Source: Saccoglossus kowalevskii
Lineage: Eukaryota > Hemichordata > Enteropneusta > Harrimaniidae
Length of the DNA stretch: 51,463 nucleotides
Reading direction: 5' to 3'
Assembly (NCBI RefSeq): GCF_000003605.2
Contig: NW_003118930.1
Coordinates: forward strand, 546,024-597,486
Numbering within the stretch: position 1 is the first letter of the stretch; every line of letters starts with the position of its first letter. A program made the position numbers and the translations under genes. Below, piece after piece: positions 12,401 through 19,867 of this stretch. The notes beneath the pieces were generated by a model. That model saw only the letters and a program-made list of their open reading frames with translations. It made no database searches and was not told the DNA's origin.

Positions 12401-14182
12401 TTTGCAAACAGGCATAATATACCATGATGGCTGGAAATTTCCCAACATCAGTACTTTGTATGACATCATCAACCTGTCTATGTTCCAGTGATTATTCCAA
12501 TGTTCGGTTAATGAAATTAGAAGTATAATTTTACAAGTAAATTTTAAACGTTGATTTTAGCTATTCTGAAATATTCAATAGTCATCAAGTTGATTTTAAA
12601 TAGGTTGGAAAAGCAAATACATGTATTGACACTAAAGCTTGGGCAAGTATTCCCTGATATATCTTATCATCTCATGACAATCTTTATTATTGTTTTATAA
12701 ATTACGTGGAAGCTAACACGAGTTGCTAATTAACTTTTTCAACAGTACGAGTCAACAATACATAAAAGGACGCTTGTAAACAAAATTTCACAAATGGAAT
12801 TTTGTTATTTATGTGATTCCTGATAATGTTGAAACGCTCTAACAGTTAACATTGTAATCATTATACGTGCTTTGGATTGTTTTTAGTTCATGGGAAATCC
12901 TTTTCAACAGAGTACTGAAATTAATTCAGAAGACGTTCCTAAAATAAATTAAAGTTGCCTTGAATAATCAGAACAATAATAGATTTGGTAATTAATCACA
13001 AAAAGTTACAGCCCAGATTAGCTTCAGTGCTCCAATATTTCTTGATTTGCCAAACTAATTTTTCGTGGCGATCACAATAATTAGTTAATTAATTAATCAG
13101 AAGGAGGTGTTCTGCATAATTACAAAGTGGAAATGTCACTTTAACAGCGTGCATATGCGTTATGTATGTGTAATATGAATTCGCCCTGAACTCTCTTTTA
13201 ACATCTTAGTATACATTTTTGATGTAGAAAAAAAATATATATGTACTAAATTAGAAATTATATGAAAACATTTAATATATCATACAATTTATTTGGTACA
13301 ATTCAGGGTTACGATACTAGAGTGGGTGAGAAGGGTACCCAGCTCTCTGGAGGTCAAAAACAGAGAGTAGCGATTGCAAGAGCTCTCGTAAGAAACCCAA
13401 AGATACTGTTATTAGATGAAGCTACATCTGCTCTGGATACTGAAAGCGAAAAGGTAAATTGGTGAATCTGTTGTACACATGATTTCAATTTAACTTGCCA
13501 CTCAAGTGCAAATGATTTGATTGTGTCGTTGATGTCAATGGCGGTCGCCATCAATTAAGCACAATTTGCTGGGTTATTTTAAAACATCAGACATTATAAT
13601 TACGTCATTGGGTCTGTGTTACTTCACTGGAGACTGATCTATGAATCATTTGTTTGTAAATTTGTGCTAGTGGAAATTTCCTTTACAAATTAGGGATTGG
13701 ATGTTTAATAATACTACTATACAACATATACATTGATTTGAGCTTTCGTTTTTAGCAGATGATAGCTATTAACTGCTTACATCATGTTCTATGTATTGAA
13801 CTTTATTTGGATTGAGTGTATGCGTCGCTCTGAGTAAAATAAAAGACATATCACATTCTTTAATTGTTTATTGATTGCTCAAAATACCCCTGTGCGAAGA
13901 CTCAAAGAATGCAGTTTATATATATTTTAATTCACAAATTAAATTTTCTTTGTATTGCACAAATAGATTGTACAAGATGCATTGGACAGAGCTAGTGAAG
14001 GAAGGACATGTATTGTAATTGCTCATCGTCTATCAACGATTCAAGAAGCGGATAAGATTGTGGTTATACAGAATGGAAAGATTGTAGAGGAAGGCAAACA
14101 TGGAGATTTATTGAACAGACAGGGAGTGTATTATCGTCTCAATAATGCCCAACTCGCAACTATGGATGAGGATAAATCATAG
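347..14182 (+). CDS. ABCB1: ABCB1/MDR-like P-glycoprotein (full ABC transporter), 18 exons, 5' end outside window
   Basis: An ATP-driven efflux pump of the plasma membrane. Family knowledge: ABCB1-type proteins export hydrophobic compounds using two NBDs and twelve TM helices. Exons: 347-460, 1516-1623, 2082-2207, 2640-2843, 2978-3148, 3707-3908, 6025-6164, 6654-6812, 7157-7258, 7425-7502, 7659-7742, 8341-8544, 8761-9002, 9563-9719, 10916-11113, 12134-12340, 13307-13453, 13967-14182. Together they give 952 residues and a TAG stop at 14180-14182. Order: TM6, NBD1 (Walker [21 protein letters not shown]), charged linker, TM7-TM12, NBD2 ([25 protein letters not shown]). The ~330 missing N-terminal residues match TM1-TM5 of the usual ~1280-residue family length. 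Both ATP sites look canonical. Most introns are phase 0; those after exon 6 and exon 13 are phase 1 and 2. Introns at 1624-2081, 2208-2639, 6165-6653, 6813-7156, 7743-8340, 9003-9562, 12341-13306 and 13454-13966 show nothing I can name. ABCB4 or ABCB11-like orthology cannot be excluded. Confidence 0.96.
671..718. repeat. Imperfect GATT/GAAT tetranucleotide tract
   Basis: Runs of GATTGATTGATTGAATGAAT type within an intron of the ABC transporter; simple-sequence repeat with no sign of function. Confidence 0.8.
783..992. mobile_element. MITE-like element with TACTGTAAA termini, intronic
   Basis: The left end reads TACTGTAAATAACTTTATTT; the right end, in reverse complement, reads TACTGTAAACTACTTTATTT. 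The interior also repeats CAGTGAAAATAAATTCCA-like blocks near 836, 910 and 952. A short element with inverted ends and no ORF fits a non-autonomous DNA transposon. A TA target duplication is possible but not clear. Confidence 0.65.
1050..1330. repeat. Degenerate direct repeats in intron
   Basis: Blocks around CTCTGGG (near 1053, 1183 and 1293) and GAAACTTAGTACATAGGT / GAAACTTGGTACATAGGT (near 1163 and 1278) recur with roughly 110-130 bp spacing. They look like a decayed tandem or dispersed repeat. No coding potential seen. Confidence 0.4.
1516..1623 (+). CDS. ABCB1: ABC transporter exon b: NBD1 A-loop
   Basis: 36 codons, phase 0, acceptor GGTTTTCAG, donor CAG|GTGCAT. It carries the segment before NBD1 ([20 protein letters not shown]) and the A-loop stretch [10 protein letters not shown], whose Tyr (residue 67 of the in-window protein) stacks on the ATP adenine in this family. 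Confidence 0.93.
2082..2207 (+). CDS. ABCB1: ABC transporter exon c: NBD1 Walker A
   Basis: 42 codons, phase 0, acceptor TTCTGTTCTAG, donor TGT|GTAAGT. It contains Walker [10 protein letters not shown] with the phosphate-binding Lys at in-window residue 99, then [10 protein letters not shown]. The exon ends just before VDG, the same place as the corresponding intron in NBD2. Confidence 0.95.
2640..2843 (+). CDS. ABCB1: ABC transporter exon d: NBD1 Q-loop and helical region
   Basis: 68 codons, phase 0, acceptor TTGATCAG, donor GAT|GTGAGG. It encodes [10 protein letters not shown], the Q-loop GVVSQEP (Gln at in-window residue 141), [12 protein letters not shown] and [13 protein letters not shown]. 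The Q-loop couples the NBD to the intracellular loops of the transmembrane domains. Confidence 0.95.
2978..3148 (+). CDS. ABCB1: ABC transporter exon e: NBD1 signature, Walker B, D-loop
   Basis: 57 codons, phase 0, acceptor TTCATTCACAG, donor AAG|GTAATT. It encodes [11 protein letters not shown], signature LSGGQKQR (in-window 197-204), Walker B ILLLDE with catalytic Glu 222, D-loop SALD and VQVALDK. If not spliced out, the following intron stays open in this frame to a TAG at 3356-3358. Confidence 0.96.
3168..3704 (+). repeat. Tandem array of decayed copies of the exon-6 (H-loop) start
   Basis: Seven degenerate units begin near 3168, 3242, 3329, 3409, 3493, 3573 and 3653, most about 80 bp apart, the last shortened to about 55 bp before the true exon at 3707. 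Each resembles the acceptor plus first ~60 bp of exon f, for example GGCGATTGGCCACAGATTG near 3431 against GGTGATTGCCCATAGATTG in the exon. Translations still show [21 protein letters not shown] and GHRISTI in different units. This is local duplication of an exon start followed by decay. Confidence 0.8.
3707..3908 (+). CDS. ABCB1: ABC transporter exon f: NBD1 H-loop and start of linker
   Basis: 67 codons plus 1 nt (phase 1 donor GTAAGT), acceptor ACCATAG. It encodes [20 protein letters not shown] with the switch His at in-window residue 253, then [20 protein letters not shown] and a charged tail [12 protein letters not shown]. The acceptor and first ~60 bp have decayed tandem copies just upstream in the intron. 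Confidence 0.95.
3909..6024 (+). other. Long intron between exon f and exon g
   Basis: 2.1 kb, AT-rich. Around 4640-4960 two blocks beginning TATCTCAGAC (about 4650 and 4832) look like parts of an old repeat. An AC/AT dinucleotide tract lies at 5842-5868. A short linker-like reading ([11 protein letters not shown]) at 5742-5795 is treated under findings. No exon with compatible splice phases was found. Confidence 0.6.
5842..5868. repeat. AC/AT dinucleotide microsatellite
   Basis: Tandem AC units followed by AT units in an intron; simple repeat. Confidence 0.85.
6025..6164 (+). CDS. ABCB1: ABC transporter exon g: regulatory linker
   Basis: 140 nt; the first 2 nt complete the split Asp codon, then 46 codons to a phase 0 donor GAG|GTTGGT. 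The peptide is rich in Ser, Lys and Arg ([20 protein letters not shown]) and acidic at both ends. It occupies the place of the poorly conserved, phosphorylatable linker between the two halves of P-glycoprotein. Phosphorylation here is inferred from the family. Confidence 0.88.
6654..6812 (+). CDS. ABCB1: ABC transporter exon h: linker end and TM7
   Basis: 53 codons, phase 0, acceptor CCTTGACAG, donor GTA|GTAAGT. It encodes [20 protein letters not shown], then the TM7 motif [20 protein letters not shown] and [11 protein letters not shown]. The WPY...QPAFAI pattern is typical of the second transmembrane domain of ABCB transporters. Confidence 0.94.
7157..7258 (+). CDS. ABCB1: ABC transporter exon i: extracellular loop and TM8
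   Basis: 34 codons, phase 0, acceptor TCTTTTGCAG, donor GAG|GTTAGT. It encodes [18 protein letters not shown], then the hydrophobic [15 protein letters not shown]. The loop between TM7 and TM8 appears a few residues shorter than in vertebrate ABCB1. Confidence 0.9.
7425..7502 (+). CDS. ABCB1: ABC transporter exon j: intracellular loop after TM8
   Basis: 26 codons, phase 0, acceptor TTGAATTTCAG, donor CAG|GTACGA. It encodes [20 protein letters not shown] followed by TAILKQ, matching the GKAGEILTKRLR-type coupling helix region of the family. Confidence 0.92.
7659..7742 (+). CDS. ABCB1: ABC transporter exon k: intracellular loop, WFD motif
   Basis: 28 codons, phase 0, acceptor TTACTTAAG, donor GGG|GTAGGT. 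It encodes [20 protein letters not shown] and SEASAVQG. The WFD...N-T-GAL-T motif is a family hallmark of the cytosolic extension between TM8 and TM9. Confidence 0.93.
8341..8544 (+). CDS. ABCB1: ABC transporter exon l: TM9 and TM10
   Basis: 68 codons, phase 0, acceptor ATAATTGCAG, donor AAG|GTAAGG. It encodes two hydrophobic helices ([20 protein letters not shown] and [16 protein letters not shown]) joined by the conserved GWQMTL turn, then [16 protein letters not shown] leading into the fourth intracellular loop. Confidence 0.94.
8761..9002 (+). CDS. ABCB1: ABC transporter exon m: intracellular loop 4, TM11 and start of TM12
   Basis: 80 codons plus 2 nt (phase 2 donor CT|GTAAGT), acceptor TCACTCGTAG. 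It encodes [20 protein letters not shown], the [15 protein letters not shown] coupling region, TM11, and the CFRFGA-like segment here read as [11 protein letters not shown], then MTFEDVF at the head of TM12. Confidence 0.95.
9563..9719 (+). CDS. ABCB1: ABC transporter exon n: TM12 and linker to NBD2
   Basis: 157 nt; the first base completes Leu, then 52 codons to a phase 0 donor CCA|GTAAGT. It encodes [38 protein letters not shown] and STEGLKP. TM12 and the AKAK...II-type helix before NBD2 match the family closely. Confidence 0.95.
9861..10692 (-). repeat. Dispersed repeat with ~300-bp internal units (intronic copy)
   Basis: Two units about 300 bp long (starting near 9861 and 10160) plus a shorter end. 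Each holds ATGG...GGCCATTTT palindromic cores, at about 9904, 10046, 10203 and 10342. The reverse complement matches 29948-30890 closely, including TGGCACAGTCCC, TATAGTTTTGTTTATAGTAA and GGAATATAACCATGTCAGGA. I call it minus relative to that second copy. No long ORF, so non-autonomous or structural repeat. AATAGAACTATTTAATAT (9840) and AATAGAGCTGTTTAATAT (10859) flank it and might be remnants of a duplication. Confidence 0.8.
10916..11113 (+). CDS. ABCB1: ABC transporter exon o: NBD2 A-loop and Walker A
   Basis: 66 codons, phase 0, acceptor CGCTGTTTCAG, donor GTG|GTAAGT. It contains A-loop [13 protein letters not shown] (Tyr 713 in-window) and Walker [10 protein letters not shown] (Lys 745). 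A 359-bp inverted-repeat element begins only 15 bp beyond the exon end. Confidence 0.95.
11129..11487. mobile_element. 359-bp MITE with AGGCCAGAC terminal inverted repeats
   Basis: The left end AGGCCAGACTTTTTTATT and the right end (reverse complement AGGCCAGACTTTTATTAT) form inverted repeats. Internal blocks such as GGCGGGCGG (near 11317), GGTGGGTGCG and GGCGGGTTCGCG recur. No ORF, so a non-autonomous DNA element. It starts 15 bp after the donor of exon o. A clear target-site duplication was not seen. Confidence 0.72.
12134..12340 (+). CDS. ABCB1: ABC transporter exon p: NBD2 Q-loop and helical region
   Basis: 69 codons, phase 0, acceptor TCTTTTCCAG, donor TTG|GTCAGT (C at +3 is a mild departure from consensus). 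It encodes [12 protein letters not shown]-loop [10 protein letters not shown] (Gln 787 in-window), [12 protein letters not shown] and [16 protein letters not shown]. Confidence 0.94.
13307..13453 (+). CDS. ABCB1: ABC transporter exon q: NBD2 signature, Walker B, D-loop
   Basis: 49 codons, phase 0, acceptor TACAATTCAG, donor AAG|GTAAAT. It encodes [40 protein letters not shown] and DTESEK. Signature (845-849), catalytic Glu 870 and D-loop are intact. Confidence 0.96.
13967..14182 (+). CDS. ABCB1: ABC transporter terminal exon r: NBD2 H-loop and C-terminus
   Basis: 71 codons plus TAG, acceptor GCACAAATAG. It encodes [20 protein letters not shown] (switch His 901), [32 protein letters not shown] and the short tail ATMDEDKS. 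The end position relative to the H-loop matches ABCB1-type proteins, so the C-terminus appears complete. Confidence 0.96.
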   Translation: MVQDALDRASEGRTCIVIAHRLSTIQEADKIVVIQNGKIVEEGKHGDLLNRQGVYYRLNNAQLATMDEDKS

Positions 14183-14239
14183 GATCTGTCAACCATCAAT
14201 TGTCCTATTTGATGTGTATGTACCACTGACAGTATTTAA

Positions 14240-14396
14240 AGCAAGAGAGTCGTCACCTGCGCACGCGCGGGAATTGAGTTCCAAGTGACAATAACAACAC
14301 ACGCTAAAAACGCAAAGGGTCATGGGTAGACGCATGTCTGTAAACAATGGCACGCTATAGCCGTCTGACGTATGCGCAGGTGACAACTTCCCCGCT
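14240..14396. mobile_element. TTAA-flanked MITE just after the stop codon
   Basis: TTAA lies at 14236-14239 and 14397-14400. The ends are inverted: GTCGTCACCTGCGCA on the left and TTGTCACCTGCGCA in the reverse complement of the right. The terminal AGC(G/A) plus TGCGCA pattern links it to the four other TTAA elements in this window. No ORF. Confidence 0.72.
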
Positions 14397-15248
14397 TTAA
14401 ATGCACCATTTCTCGAACAAAGTGGTGCAGTTACCAGGAAACCTATATTTATATGTATATAAAGTGATAATACAATACCCTTTGTCTTTTCAGCAACATA
14501 TAGGTGTACTGAACTATAATATACTATAATATACTATAATTGCGTGATACTGGTATATTTTTGTTATTGGTGTTTAATTATGTTTTCGAATACTTTCTGA
14601 CCCATCTTTTCGTTCTAAAGCACATTTTTTCTGTGATTTTATACTGGTTGAACATTTGCCTATTTTGTAAAAGGGAATAGTACAATTGCAACCACATTGT
14701 ATATAAAATATTTTTATTACAAGGCAGTCAATAATCAAGTGTAATCCTAACCTAATGGTTGTTCACAAAACACCGTAATTTTATAACGCAATGATCACTT
14801 GTGAAATTCCAACATTATATTAGCCTTATAATTGTACATGTTTCTGATGGACAATATTATTCCCGAGACGTGATACATTTTTTCGGCTTTCCATGAACGT
14901 ATGCTTGTTGCAGCGTTGTGTGTTGTGTGCAATTCACTGTTCAGGTGACCCCGACTGACTTTGCAGTTTTTTTTTTGTATGGAGGGTGTGCTTTATATCG
15001 TGCCCCACTAGGCTTGCCAGATTTGATTCGTTGGTTTGAATCATTTACCAAAAACATGTTTCTGTGTTTTTCCGTGTCTTGTTTTGTGTTCACTTTTGCC
15101 TCGTGTGAAGAATTGCGTTATATATTGAAATGATATATTATGATTACATTTTCGTAATTTTCTATATGATGTATGATAATTACTAATTTTCCAGTCAGAA
15201 AGGTTGTCAACAAGCTTCCATTATCTTATGATATTGAACAAAATAGAA

Positions 15249-15254
15249 AATAAA
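15249..15254 (+). terminator. Candidate poly(A) signal AATAAA
   Basis: AATAAA about 1.07 kb after the stop codon of the ABC transporter, the first canonical hexamer I find on this strand. Such hexamers are frequent in AT-rich DNA. Confidence 0.35.
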
Positions 15255-15458
15255 ATAATTGAATAGTACTCGAATCGTGTGGGCTATACATGGTTTTATT
15301 ATATCAATATATATGATAATATTAGATACATTTGTTAACGGAAGTCGCACAGTCAAGACACTGGTTGTATTTGTTTTATTTCATAAATATATATGTTAGC
15401 ATGTATTGTAATATGGAAATATTACTATAGTTTATTATTATGTAGTGTAACTTGTTGG

Positions 15459-15464
15459 AATAAA
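15459..15464 (+). terminator. Candidate poly(A) signal AATAAA with downstream GT-rich stretch
   Basis: AATAAA followed about 35-45 bp later by TTAGTGTGCTTGG, a plausible GU-rich downstream element, about 1.28 kb after the stop codon. It competes with the hexamer at 15249. Confidence 0.4.
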
Positions 15465-15500
15465 ATGTTGCCTAAATAATCCGAGTTACAATTCTTAGTG

Positions 15501-17460
15501 TGCTTGGCTCAGAGGAAATATCTATATTGCTTTTATACTTATAACAAAAGCAACTATATCTCAAAAAGTAAGTGATTTTATTTTAAAATTGGTTAACATT
15601 AACATATCTTCCATGATATATTACACGATATTTTTGAAGTTGGTAGATTTTTATGACCCGAATAGCGACCCAATTAAAAAAAATACGATATTATTATGCA
15701 ATTTAAAGCCTCATGCCTCAAGATCTGCCATGTCACGCTATTAAATGGTGTACGATTTTGAGGTTCATCCACTGGACTTGAATCATGTTAAATTTATCCT
15801 TATCGGTGATCAGATCTGGACATGTGTGTCCAGACTTTTAAGTAGAATGTAAACAAAGCCAAGGTCACTTGTAACTGCTTGCCCTTATCATTGCAAGACT
15901 CTGTTCTGCTGAAACAGCAGAGGTATTTCGAACCTTATAACACGTTTTTTGTTTATTACAAATCGCAAACAACATGATACTAACGATACAATTGTGGCAT
16001 TGATCGCCATATAAATGAAACTGCGATAGTTTCCCAACCAAGGACATTGATATGAATAAACGAATTGGCAGAACAATAGTGACCAAGGGTGGTTTACTTA
16101 TCTGCGTATGCATGTTGTAATCTCATATCTAACATATTATTGCATATGCATTATGAATATACCGTAGTTGCTATGGGAACACGCGTCATAAAGATTAGTT
16201 AGACTTGCGAGTATATCGTGTTATCACGCCGTACGAATGTCGTTGATAAATGGGGAAATACAAATATTACAAAGAAATTATCAGTCAAAAATGACACAAT
16301 CTAATACACGCAATCACATATGTATTTAAGTTAAAATATTTCAGCTCAAAGATATATTAGGAGACGTCTATACAAATCGCATATCTCATTTTTCATATGT
16401 GACAGTACATTTGGAAATATAGTAAATAATATTATTTGTTCTATATACAGGTATTATCAAATATTACAGTCCGTGTTACGTTTGCGTTTACTCATTGTTC
16501 CTTATTCTGTGAATCGCAACTTAACAGTGCGCGAACTACACCACGTCATTAGTTTAATACATTACCGATATAACTCGGTAATGAATTGGACAAGTCCAAT
16601 ACATATGTTTCTGTATGAATTCCATTTCAATAAAATGTCACTAAACACTCCATATCAAAATTATATAATATTGTCAGACAGTGAAGTTGCGATTCAACGG
16701 AAACAGCGCCATCTATTTATGACGGTTGTAATCATTTCGATAAAAAAACAAGCAAACTAAAGCAGGTTTTATAATAATTTCATATTGATAATATTATGTA
16801 AGAAAGTACCCGATGATATAAAAATAAACACGAATGTTGTAATTAAAAAAAAAATAATTACTCAAAAAAGAACTAGTGTCTAAGGTAATGGCAGATATCT
16901 TCATGAATTGGTTTATTATATTATATTTTAATGATGACGCAGCTGGGTTCCATTGTCGTGTCAGGTATCATTGAGAATAAATGATCGGTTATAGGTATTT
17001 ACTTAATAAAGTTTTGGGGTGAGCACTCACTAATACATCTATCGTGAACTTGGCTGTATCAGACTGCGCTCTGTTTCAAGTTGGGACTCGATGTTGTTTT
17101 GAGTACGTTAGCCAAGAAATAGAAATAGCTGTGTTAGGTTCTCAAAGTTTTGGTTTTACCAACTTTCACCTTCCAAGGGTGCTTTTTAAACACACTTGCT
17201 GAAATGTCGTGAATGGAGGTATTTTTCTTGTGATAAAAATAGAAATTAGGAGCAAAGTAATTACGAGACATGCACCTCAATATTTATACATGTTGACAAT
17301 AGTACCGTGGCTAGTGTGGCTAGAACCTGCGACATTACAAACTCAGTCAAACCCGCGCTTTATACGTTACATATCATAAAAATAACTAGCGAAGTCAATA
17401 CAGCGGTGATTATAGTTTAACTGCATTATTGCGTAGTTGTGGTGATCCGTCGACCATATC
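15501..17460. other. Intergenic spacer, nothing recognised
   Basis: AT-rich, no repeat pair within the window that I can see, no reading frame that resembles a protein family. Confidence 0.5.
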
Positions 17461-17471
17461 ACCGTCTGTAG

Positions 17472-17564
17472 TATAAATTTATCCGCTGACATTCAAACCA
17501 TCTCCCGTTTGTCAACCCGATCCTCTACGCCGCCCGTATAACACAATTCAGAGAAGCCTCCAAG
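17472..17564 (+). promoter_or_regulatory. Possible TATA promoter and first non-coding exon of an unknown gene
   Basis: TATAAAT at 17472-17478 is followed by a stretch less AT-rich than its surroundings. A strong donor follows, AAG|GTGAGT, with the exon ending at 17564. There is no ATG between the TATA box and the donor, so it would be 5' UTR. The downstream coding exons are not identifiable in the window. The alternative is a chance combination of motifs. Confidence 0.3.
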
Positions 17565-19544
17565 GTGAGTTGTTCATTTCACACCTTAATTAATTGCACG
17601 CGAGGGTAAATTAGTTACGCTGTCAGTCATGATTGCGACCCCGATGATATTTAAACGGTTCGTTGCTTCCAGGACCTCAGTTGCTGCCACTAACTGCTAA
17701 TGTATTCAACGTAAGGAGGACTTTTCGAAATGTGTAGTCACCCTTGTTCCTAGGTCTAAGGCATGTATGTCATATATACAAATATACAACCAAGAAACGA
17801 ACAAGGGAGACAATGTTAAACACTCGCCATTGAAGTATATACATACAAGTCATGACTTGGTTAATGTCATTAACTTGTGCTTCACTTGCAAATTCGCCTC
17901 ATTATTTAAGGTGTTAAATATTTTCATAAGCTACATCACTTGGCTTTAGAAAGTAGTTAGACTTCCCGTTGTATTGCTTGCTGTTAACTATTATCAGCAT
18001 GTGATATTTCCGAATAACCCTAAAGCAAACATGTACTACACCGAATTCGAAATACTATTACGAAATCAGTATATTAATGTTTTATTTGTGTCTCAATGTT
18101 TCATTTCCGTGTTACAGTATCACACGTGCGACTACAAATAAAAAAATTCTCGTGCTAGCCTGTTTGGCTTGTTGGCACGAAAACCCTTTCAATTTTGTCA
18201 ATATGAAATTGTCTCTGAAATTCCTATCCCAAGCGCATTCATATTTATATGACAGAACGTATTGAATCTTAAAAAAAAGATCTTTCCCTGAAAACATATT
18301 ACTATTGTGGGAATAACTCATCGATTAAGCAGAATGCTCGGAATGCCATAACACATATGTCACATATAGTATCATAAATCATCTCAAAATGAATTGCCTT
18401 TGTATGACATATTTATATTGATGATATTTTAATTTAGAAATACATGTATTTCCATGGCAACGATCAAAACAGGCGTTCATTTTATTTCAAGGGAATATAG
18501 GTGATTTAATTTGTAGACGACCTACATAATAATGAAGAAGAAGCAGAGCAAAATGTTTAGTTACTATTTTAAAAGAATTGCCCCGAGGATTCTCCGATAG
18601 CGTGTAGTTACTTTTTTCACGTTTTTTTTATAAATCACACATTTTCTTATATTTTACCCATAATACTCCGATCCGTGTGTATCCGTCCAACAATTCATTA
18701 ATAAAATATTTGTATGCGACTGACGTTGATAAATCGCATCGTCATCTGTCGATGTTTGTTTCATCTTAGGAGTGCAAATAGAAGATAAAATTCAATATGT
18801 GACTCAGACAAAGCACAGTGATTGTGGACAAAGCTATTTAACTGATCTGACAGAGACATACATTTCAAGATCATACAACAGACGAGTGTAAATGATGTTT
18901 AAGGGATAACAAATACATTTGATAGATTCATCCACGACACGTCACTATACCCAATTCTGTTGTGTGTAACCGTCAGAATAAATCTCAATCAGCGTATTCT
19001 ATTTTTTGTGTTTCATACAAAATGCCTTGGTTGGCAGTTTGTTCACAAATATCAACGATCTAGGGTCTCTGTGTAACGACCATCCTCAGCACTGATCGTC
19101 ACGAGTGTAAATATTTGTTGATTTCCGTACTAGATTGTACTACTACTATCTGTACTACTGTCTGCATATTTATGGGGATGAATACGGGAGGAAAATACGC
19201 AATGCAGAAATCTTCTTTTTTTTGCAACTTATGTTAATCATGGAAGTTACTAAGTATAATATGCAGTTATAGTAATGTTGGTACAGAAGACTCTCGGTAT
19301 GGTTGTGTGTACATTGTAACGCAGGAGAAAACGTTTCGTTAATTCAAACTGATTCCATGTATGTCTTTCAAGAAGACAGATAAGGGAATACTGACGCGGT
19401 GACAATTAGTTTCGCAATGTCTTTAATGTGGATGGATGAGAAACTGTGTATGCATCACCACACTTGAACTTTAACATGCGAGCCATGTTTTTGTGTATTC
19501 AGACAAAACGACGCATGGGGTCACTACAGGTTGGATTTCCTCTT
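17565..19544. other. Spacer (or large intron), nothing recognised
   Basis: AT-rich sequence with only short chance ORFs and no clear repeats. Confidence 0.5.
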
Positions 19545-19660
19545 CAAGGCACGTCGCGCCGTATTATACTCAGTGCCGTCAGTTGGCAGTAATAATGAGC
19601 TTAAAGTACGAAATGCTTTCCAGATACGCATCGCAGCACAAATGACATTGATGTATTACA
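19545..19660 (+). repeat. Dispersed repeat copy 1 (pairs with 23096-23223)
   Basis: AAGGCAC, CAGTGCCGTCAGTTGGCA, AATAATGAG, CGAAATGC, GATACGCATC and CAGCA occur in the same order as in 23096-23223 (CAGTCCCGTCAGTCGGCA and so on). Direct orientation, diverged, family unknown. Confidence 0.65.
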
Positions 19661-19760
19661 TGTTAATGTCATGAGATGATCGCGCACTTTTTGCGCATTC
19701 GTTATTACGTTTGTTGATTGATTGATTAGTCCATAGCGTGACGCGTGACTCAATTGTTAA

Positions 19761-19867
19761 AAGACGGTGGTCGTCGCGCAGCGCGTGTTCGAATTTCATG
19801 TACACGCTTTGTGTACGCCGCTATGAGTCCCATAACAAGAGGGCGTGGCCCGACGACCACCTCCCTT
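19761..19867. mobile_element. Short TTAA-flanked MITE, GGTGGTCGTCG inverted ends
   Basis: The left end AGACGGTGGTCGTCGCGC follows TTAA at 19757-19760. The right end CGACGACCACCTCCCTT is its inverted match, followed by a degenerate TTGA. Interior GAATTTCATGTA and CTATGAGTCCCATA are shared with 31793-31917, so both are copies of one short subfamily. No ORF. Confidence 0.72.

Larger units (their letters stand above)
14183..15500 (+). other. 3' UTR and downstream flank of the ABC transporter
   Basis: AT-rich sequence after the stop codon. It contains a TTAA-flanked MITE (14240-14396), a triple ATACTATAAT repeat (about 14512-14541) and candidate poly(A) signals at 15249-15254 and 15459-15464. The 3' UTR end cannot be fixed without transcript data. 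Confidence 0.5.
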
